A stretch of DNA of 38,016 nt, from contig JAISHD010000010.1 of NCBI GenBank assembly GCA_031262705.1, forward strand, positions 1-38,016, in the 5' to 3' direction. Below are positions 33,972 to 38,016 of this stretch, in pieces. A program made the position numbers and the translations under genes. The DNA is from Methanocalculaceae archaeon (GTDB lineage Archaea; Halobacteriota; Methanomicrobia; Methanomicrobiales; Methanocorpusculaceae). Position 1 is the first letter of the stretch, and each line of letters begins with the position of its first letter. The notes beneath the pieces are model-generated. The model made no database searches and was not told the DNA's origin. It worked only from the letters and a program-made list of their open reading frames with translations.

Positions 33972-35299
33972 GATCAATCGTAGAAGAAGCACTATCACGC
34001 AAGCGGTTTGAAGAAACTGCACGCGACAACAGCGCAGTCTCCGCAATATATGATGCTGAGGATGAGGTCGAACTCACCCCCCGCAGAGAACAGGCATACC
34101 CCGAATACGAAAGTCCTGCCCCCGAGCCGGTTCGCGCAGCTCCTGTTCCGACTCCGAGACCAACCATTGAACCAGCAGCTCCCAAGCAGGACATTGACTT
34201 TTCCAGCCAGTATAAGTACACACCGCCGGCAGCAAATCACACCGATGACGACGACGAGTTTGACGACATTCTTGAGTCTCTGAAGACGAAGATCACCGTT
34301 GTCGGCTGTGGAGGAGGAGGATCCAACACTGTCGCCCGCATCTTCGAAGAAGGTGTTGAGGGTGCGGAGATTTACGCACTGAACACCGATGCCCAGCACC
34401 TCTCGACGCTCCGCGGACGTGTCGGAAAACGTATTCTGATCGGACGCCAGACAACAAAAGGACTTGGCGCAGGCGCAATGCCGCAGCGCGGCGAAGAAGC
34501 CGCACTTGAGAGCGAGGATGTTATCCGCCAGTCCATCAACGGCTCAAATATGGTGTTCGTTACCGCAGGTCTCGGCGGCGGAACCGGTACCGGCAGCGCA
34601 CCGATTGTTGCAAAGATTGCCAAAGAGGTCGGCGCACTGACAATTGCAATCGTCACGCTTCCATTCACGAGCGAGAGTGCGACCCGTATGGAAAACGCCG
34701 AGATAGGTCTTGAACGGCTCCGTGAAGTTGCAGACACCGTCATCGTCATCCCGAACGACCGCATTCTCGAGGTCGTCCCGCGTCTGCCGCTCTCCCAGGC
34801 ATTCAAAGTTGCCGACGAGGTCCTCATGCGTGCCGTAAAGGGTATCACCGAACTGATTACCCTCCCCGGTCTTGTGAACCTTGACTTTGCCGATGTCCGC
34901 ACCGTCATGGAACAGGGCGGCATCGCCATGATCGGTATGGGCGAGTCCGACAGCGAGGACAAAGCAACCGACTCCATCAAGAAAGCCCTGCGCTCCCCCC
35001 TGCTGGATGTTGACATCACCGGCGCAACCGCTGCACTCATCAATGTTATCGGCGGACCCGATATGACGATGTTTGAGGCCGAAGGTGTTGTGCAGGAAGT
35101 TTACCAGCGTATCGACCCGGGAGCGCGGATCATCTGGGGAGTGCAGGTTGATCCGGAGATGGAAGGGCGCATGCGTACCATGCTTATTGTAACCGGTGTT
35201 CAGTCCCCACAGATTTATGGTAAGCAGGAGCAAACATATACGGCATCACAATCAAGTCAGGTTCAGAAATCCAAGTTTGAGATTGACTTCCTGAGGTGA
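33968..35299 (+). CDS. ftsZ: Cell division protein FtsZ
   Basis: A tubulin-like GTPase of the division ring. After a variable, proline-rich N-terminal extension of about 95 residues comes the GTPase: [23 protein letters not shown], the tubulin signature [18 protein letters not shown] and PNDRIL. The C-terminal tail ends [10 protein letters not shown], a short conserved peptide likely to bind a membrane anchor. It overlaps dtdA by four bases and reaches into the secE translation start. Confidence 0.95.
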   Translation: MRSIVEEALSRKRFEETARDNSAVSAIYDAEDEVELTPRREQAYPEYESPAPEPVRAAPVPTPRPTIEPAAPKQDIDFSSQYKYTPPAANHTDDDDEFDDILESLKTKITVVGCGGGGSNTVARIFEEGVEGAEIYALNTDAQHLSTLRGRVGKRILIGRQTTKGLGAGAMPQRGEEAALESEDVIRQSINGSNMVFVTAGLGGGTGTGSAPIVAKIAKEVGALTIAIVTLPFTSESATRMENAEIGLERLREVADTVIVIPNDRILEVVPRLPLSQAFKVADEVLMRAVKGITELITLPGLVNLDFADVRTVMEQGGIAMIGMGESDSEDKATDSIKKALRSPLLDVDITGATAALINVIGGPDMTMFEAEGVVQEVYQRIDPGARIIWGVQVDPEMEGRMRTMLIVTGVQSPQIYGKQEQTYTASQSSQVQKSKFEIDFLR

Positions 35300-35304
35300 A
35301 TATA

Positions 35305-35547
35305 TTGGCAGACGAAAAAAATACTGAAAAGAAGGCAGCAGCATCTGCCGTAAACGTAAGGATACCGGAGGTCTCGAAACAGAGCATCTCCGAATTCTTC
35401 CGCAAGTACCTGCGTGTGTTAAAACTTGCACGCAGACCAACGAAAGATGAATTCGTCAAGATCTCTGCAGTTGCAGCAGCTGGTATTGCGGTTATCGGGG
35501 TTCTCGGTTTCATCATTTATCTGGTCTTCCACTACCTGCTCCCGTGA
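35305..35547 (+). CDS. secE: Protein translocase subunit SecE/Sec61 gamma
   Basis: An 80-residue protein with a charged N-terminal part, the amphipathic helix SISEFFRKYLRVLKLARRPTKDEFVKI, then a single membrane helix (AGIAVIGVLGFIIYLVFHYLL). The start is either GTG 35296 or TTG 35305; TTG is preferred because GAGGTGA at 35293-35299 lies just before it, which makes the ribosome binding site overlap the ftsZ stop. Confidence 0.9.
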   Translation: MADEKNTEKKAAASAVNVRIPEVSKQSISEFFRKYLRVLKLARRPTKDEFVKISAVAAAGIAVIGVLGFIIYLVFHYLLP

Positions 35548-35551
35548 AACT

Positions 35552-36028
35552 ATGACTGATTCAGAGTTTGGCAACCACTACTACATAATTAAGACAACGT
35601 CCAAGCACGAACGGACGGTTGCAGATAATATCCGCGAGGCTATTGAGAATAACATGACGGACGTTGTTGTGACGGCTGTAGTGGTTCCGGAGGATATTAA
35701 GGGCTATGTCTTTGTGGAAAGCCCCGAGGAGCATGCACGCATTGAAGAGCTAGTGGAAACGATCGCACATGCGCGTGTTGTTCTGAAAAACGAAACTTCA
35801 ATGGAAGAGATCAAGCACTTCCTTGTGCCCAAACCGGCGGTATCCGGTATTGAGGAAGGCACAATTGTTGAGCTGATCGCAGGGCCCTTCAAAGGTGAAA
35901 AGGCCGTGGTCAAGCGCGTGGACCATGCCAAAGAAGAGATCACAGTTGAGCTGTACGAGTCCATCGTGCCGATTCCAATCACTGTGCGCGGCGACAATGT
36001 GCGCGTGATTGATCGAAATCACGACTAA
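35552..36028 (+). CDS. spt5: Transcription elongation factor Spt5 (NusG homologue)
   Basis: A 158-residue protein with an NGN domain (NHYYIIKTTSKHERTVADNI, YVFVES) and a C-terminal KOW domain (EGTIVELIAGPFKGEKAVVKRV). With Spt4 it clamps RNA polymerase for processive elongation. The ATG at 35552 follows the secE stop by four bases. A T-run after the stop suggests that transcription can end here. Confidence 0.94.
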   Translation: MTDSEFGNHYYIIKTTSKHERTVADNIREAIENNMTDVVVTAVVVPEDIKGYVFVESPEEHARIEELVETIAHARVVLKNETSMEEIKHFLVPKPAVSGIEEGTIVELIAGPFKGEKAVVKRVDHAKEEITVELYESIVPIPITVRGDNVRVIDRNHD

Positions 36029-36090
36029 TTTTTTTCTTCATCCTCTCCCATCTCCCCTTTTTGAGTTATGTCTTTATCATTACTTCAAAA

Positions 36091-36680
36091 CGTCTGATAT
36101 ATTCTCTGCTGGTCTTCGCAGGAGGATGCTGTTACGGGATTTTCTCGACGATTGTGAAGCTTGCTTATGGTCCCGGTACACTTTCGATAATGTCGTAGTC
36201 AGTCAGGACTTTTCCGGCTGAATCATTTCCGGAGTGCTCGTTGTGTTTCTTTACTTCTTCCATTTGAGAAAAAGATCCGTCCCGGAGAATCATCCGAAGA
36301 TACCGCTGGTAAAGCGCTCCCTTATTTTTCCCGGTAACCGGGGCTGTGATCTGTGCACACACAGTTCGTTCTCATCTGTGTGTTTGGCCCCGGTTACTTC
36401 ACTGAAGGTGTTGTGACCTCGGATATCTGGATATACGGCGCAGCGCTCAATCTCTTTGGTGCCTGCCTGCCCGTTCTGCTGTATACCTGCCGTCGGAACT
36501 CCAAAAATTTCGACTGGGACTGCAACGATCCTCAGCTCCTCCGAACTGCCGGTCGCCATTATCACTTCCGTCATTATACTGTACGAAGCAGTATCGTAGG
36601 TACAGTGACCGGGAGTTCTGTGCATCTTTGCAGGAATCATATATCTCCATCTCCAATATCCGTGCCTTTTGACCCATTAG
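36091..36680 (+). pseudogene. Decayed EamA/DMT-family transporter gene
   Basis: The plus strand holds pieces of a DMT transporter in order but in changing frames. The first helix reads IYSLLVFAGGCCYGIFSTIVKLAYG; then TFDNVVVSQDFSG and, after an in-frame TGA at 36219-36221, IISGVLVVFLYFFHLRKRS; then IYGAALNLFGACLPVLLY. The final piece is VGTPKISTGTATILSSSELP, VAIITSVIILYEAVS, with stops TAG 36597-36599 and TGA 36603-36605, then GVLCIFAGIIYLHLQ. Two TGA codons sit where tryptophan is expected. The total of about 590 bases is too short for a roughly 300-residue family, so a central part is lost. I see no intact gene on either strand here. Confidence 0.8.
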
Positions 36681-36689
36681 ATTTATGTT

Positions 36690-36697
36690 CTTATACG
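36690..36697 (+). promoter_or_regulatory. Candidate TATA box of rpl11
   Basis: CTTATACG, about 65 bases before the L11 start, is the best box after the pseudogene. The ribosomal genes need their own promoter if the spt5 transcript stops at its T-run. Confidence 0.35.
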
Positions 36698-36723
36698 TCG
36701 ACCTTATTGAACCAATGTTAGGC

Positions 36724-36751
36724 GGAGCTTCGGTTCCGTACTGACATACGG
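36724..36751 (+). promoter_or_regulatory. Two overlapping small hairpins in the L11 leader
   Basis: GGAGC-TTCG-GTTCC (36724-36737) has a stable UUCG loop. CCGTA-N6-TACGG (36736-36751) shares two bases with it, and its 3' arm ends at the GGTGAT ribosome binding site of rpl11. The two would compete for the shared bases. A control role is a guess. Confidence 0.35.
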
Positions 36752-36758
36752 TGATACA

Positions 36759-37232
36759 ATGGCAGAAACTGTCGAGGTACTGGTACCTGGCGGTAGAGCA
36801 ACTGCAGGACCACCACTTGGTCCGGCACTGGGTCCCCTTGGGATCAACGTGAAAGCAGTCGTTGATGACATCAACAAAAAGACTGCTGAGTTCAACGGCA
36901 TGTCTGTCCCGGTAACGGTTACAGTCGATGACAAAAAGAACGTCACGTTAACGGTCGGTATTCCTCCGACAACCGCACTTGTTATGAAGGAAGCGGGAAT
37001 CGAGAAGGGCTCCGGCACTCCGAACACTCAGGCAGTTGGTAATCTGCCGCTTGAAGCTGTCATTCGCATTGCAAAGATGAAGATGGAGAGCATGCTTTCC
37101 TACGACCTTAGAAATTCGGTCAAGGAAGTCATGGGCACCTGCGTTTCCGTTGGTGTGACCATCGACGGCAAGACGGCAAAAGCCGCAATTGCCGCAGTCA
37201 ATGCAGGCGAGTACGACGCACAGCTTGCATAA
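36759..37232 (+). CDS. rpl11: Large-subunit ribosomal protein L11
   Basis: A 157-residue L11: N-terminal domain VLVPGGRATAGPPLGPALGPLGIN and C-terminal RNA-binding domain (RIAKMKMESMLSYDLRNSVKEVMGTCVSVGV). It forms the base of the GTPase-associated centre. GGTGAT is seven bases upstream. Confidence 0.96.
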   Translation: MAETVEVLVPGGRATAGPPLGPALGPLGINVKAVVDDINKKTAEFNGMSVPVTVTVDDKKNVTLTVGIPPTTALVMKEAGIEKGSGTPNTQAVGNLPLEAVIRIAKMKMESMLSYDLRNSVKEVMGTCVSVGVTIDGKTAKAAIAAVNAGEYDAQLA

Positions 37233-37302
37233 AGCATGTGTCCGGCTTCAAACGGGTAGCGGGTGAAATATCCCGCGAAAAATGTACAGTTGTAGAGAAC
37301 AA

Positions 37303-37342
37303 CCATAGGAGATCGGTCCTGTAAACCGGTCGAGAACTATGG
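37303..37342 (+). promoter_or_regulatory. Ribosomal protein L1 autoregulatory mRNA element
   Basis: CCATAG pairs with CTATGG (37303-37308 with 37337-37342), and an upper stem (ATCGGT with ACCGGT, one wobble) closes a loop. Between the stems is an asymmetric internal loop: GAG on the left (37309-37311), CGAGAA on the right (37331-37336). This is the arrangement I recall for the L1-binding site on archaeal mRNA and 23S rRNA. It lies 12 bases before the rpl1 start, so L1 binding would block translation. Confidence 0.75.
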
Positions 37343-37354
37343 AGGCTTCATCAA

Positions 37355-37996
37355 ATGGTTGACAAGACCCAAATTATCAGCGCTGTTACGGCAGCAATGG
37401 AGCAGGCGCCCAAGAGGAAGTTCCAGGAGAGTATTGATATTACTATCAATCTCAAGCACGTGGACATGGCGCAGCCCAAAAACCGTATTGATGAGACGAT
37501 TCTTCTGCCACAGGCAATAGGCGTCAAAAAGATCGCTGTCTTGGGTAAGGGAGACATTGTGTCCCAGGCTCGCAACGCAGGTGTCGATATTATTATCGGC
37601 CCTGAAGAGATTGAGCGCCTGGGTGGTGCCCCGCGTGAGGCACGTAAACTCGCAGGTCAGTACGACTACTTCCTTGCAGAGACTGCGGTCATGCCACTTG
37701 TTGGTCGCTGGCTCGGTCAGAGACTCGGCCCCCGCGGCAAAATGCCGCAGCCGATTCCCATGGGCCAGGACATTACTCCGATCGTTGAGCGTCTCCGGAA
37801 CTCCGTCAAGATCCGGTCCAAAGACAGACTGAACATGTCTGTCAAGATCGGAACCACCGCCATGAACGCGGATGCGGTAGCCGAAAATGTCGATGCAGTC
37901 TTAAAGAGAGTACTGGGAAGACTCGAAAACGGCGAAATGAATGTTCGTTCCGTCTACGTCAAGACTACGATGGGTCCCGCTGTGAAGGTGATGTAA
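37355..37996 (+). CDS. rpl1: Large-subunit ribosomal protein L1
   Basis: A 213-residue L1: VDKTQIISAVTAAMEQAPKRKFQESIDITINL at the start, the conserved segment GRWLGQRLGPRGKMPQPIP, and SVKIGTTAMNADAVAENVDAVL with the VYVKTTMGPAVKV end. It binds the stalk of 23S rRNA and, when in excess, its own mRNA. GGAGG lies about 10 bases before the ATG. Confidence 0.96.
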   Translation: MVDKTQIISAVTAAMEQAPKRKFQESIDITINLKHVDMAQPKNRIDETILLPQAIGVKKIAVLGKGDIVSQARNAGVDIIIGPEEIERLGGAPREARKLAGQYDYFLAETAVMPLVGRWLGQRLGPRGKMPQPIPMGQDITPIVERLRNSVKIRSKDRLNMSVKIGTTAMNADAVAENVDAVLKRVLGRLENGEMNVRSVYVKTTMGPAVKVM

Positions 37997-37998
37997 AC

Positions 37999-38016
37999 AT
38001 GGCAATTTATACCCAC
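37999..38016 (+). CDS. rplP0: Start of large-subunit ribosomal protein L10 (P0), cut by window end
   Basis: Six codons (MAIYTH) begin two bases after the rpl1 stop, preceded by GAAGGTGATG. The identity is inferred from the universally conserved order L11-L1-L10 and fits the usual short archaeal L10 start. Confidence 0.75.

Noticed and set aside
36290-36640. Minus-strand open frames at 36165-36362 and 36290-36640 as a possible frameshifted gene
   Set aside because: The plus strand of the same bases encodes ordered pieces of an EamA transporter, which explains the region better; the minus-strand products resemble nothing.

Overview
The window comes from a methanogenic archaeon of the order Methanomicrobiales; gene content and roughly 50% GC point to Methanocorpusculum or a close relative (inference, not proven). 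Diagnostic genes are AtwA (component A2 of the methyl-coenzyme M reductase activation system), a complete six-subunit Ech energy-converting [NiFe] hydrogenase, the archaeal HMG-CoA synthase/thiolase/DUF35 set for isoprenoid lipids, CTP-dependent RibK, aIF1A, archaeal DtdA, archaeal-type ApgM, and the ftsZ-secE-spt5-rpl11-rpl1-rplP0 neighbourhood. TATA boxes lie upstream of many genes and T-runs follow many stops.

Layout. 1-7.6 kb: a bacterial-style single-chain FGAM synthase (5' end of the gene only), a DUF134 regulator, atwA broken by a ten-G tract, then on the minus strand a methyltransferase-like protein overlapping a bactofilin-like protein, ApgM and an initiator tRNA. 7.8-11.1 kb: thioredoxin overlapping an Lhr-like helicase, then a DUF1624 membrane protein that is frameshifted. 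11.4-15 kb: a small protein and a GntR/ABC-ATPase/three-permease module of bacterial character; two of the three permeases are frameshifted. 15-20.5 kb: aIF1A (needs a one-base correction), an FmdE-domain protein, a CPA2 antiporter, YgiQ, a long spacer with a perfect hairpin, and a membrane protein/XRE pair. 20.6-25.4 kb: divergent riboflavin (ribK-ribB) and mevalonate (XRE regulator-HMGS-thiolase-DUF35) operons that share a mirror-image promoter motif. 25.5-31.5 kb: a PH/SHOCT-like protein and echABCDEF. 31.7-38 kb: an intact DUF1624 paralogue, dtdA, ftsZ, secE, spt5, a wrecked EamA-type transporter gene lying inside the conserved ribosomal cluster, then rpl11, an L1-binding mRNA element, rpl1 and the first codons of rplP0.

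How the parts connect. Ech couples ferredoxin and H2 to ion movement for the methanogenic pathway, and AtwA is part of the machinery that activates its last enzyme. HMGS, thiolase and DUF35 form one enzyme complex at the head of lipid synthesis; the XRE protein encoded first in that operon is a good candidate regulator, possibly acting also on the riboflavin operon. The ribosomal genes appear autoregulated by L1.

The most promising items for follow-up are the mirrored TAGGGAAC promoter motif between ribK and the mevalonate operon, the L1 regulatory element, the EamA pseudogene inside the nusG/L11 gap, the single-chain FGAM synthase in an archaeon, the RNase Z-like tail on DtdA, and the unusual number of indels. 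Two of these indels hit genes expected to be essential, so some may be sequence errors. I found no CRISPR array, insertion sequence or prophage. No clearly new multi-gene system is evident; the regulatory architecture is the closest to something undescribed.
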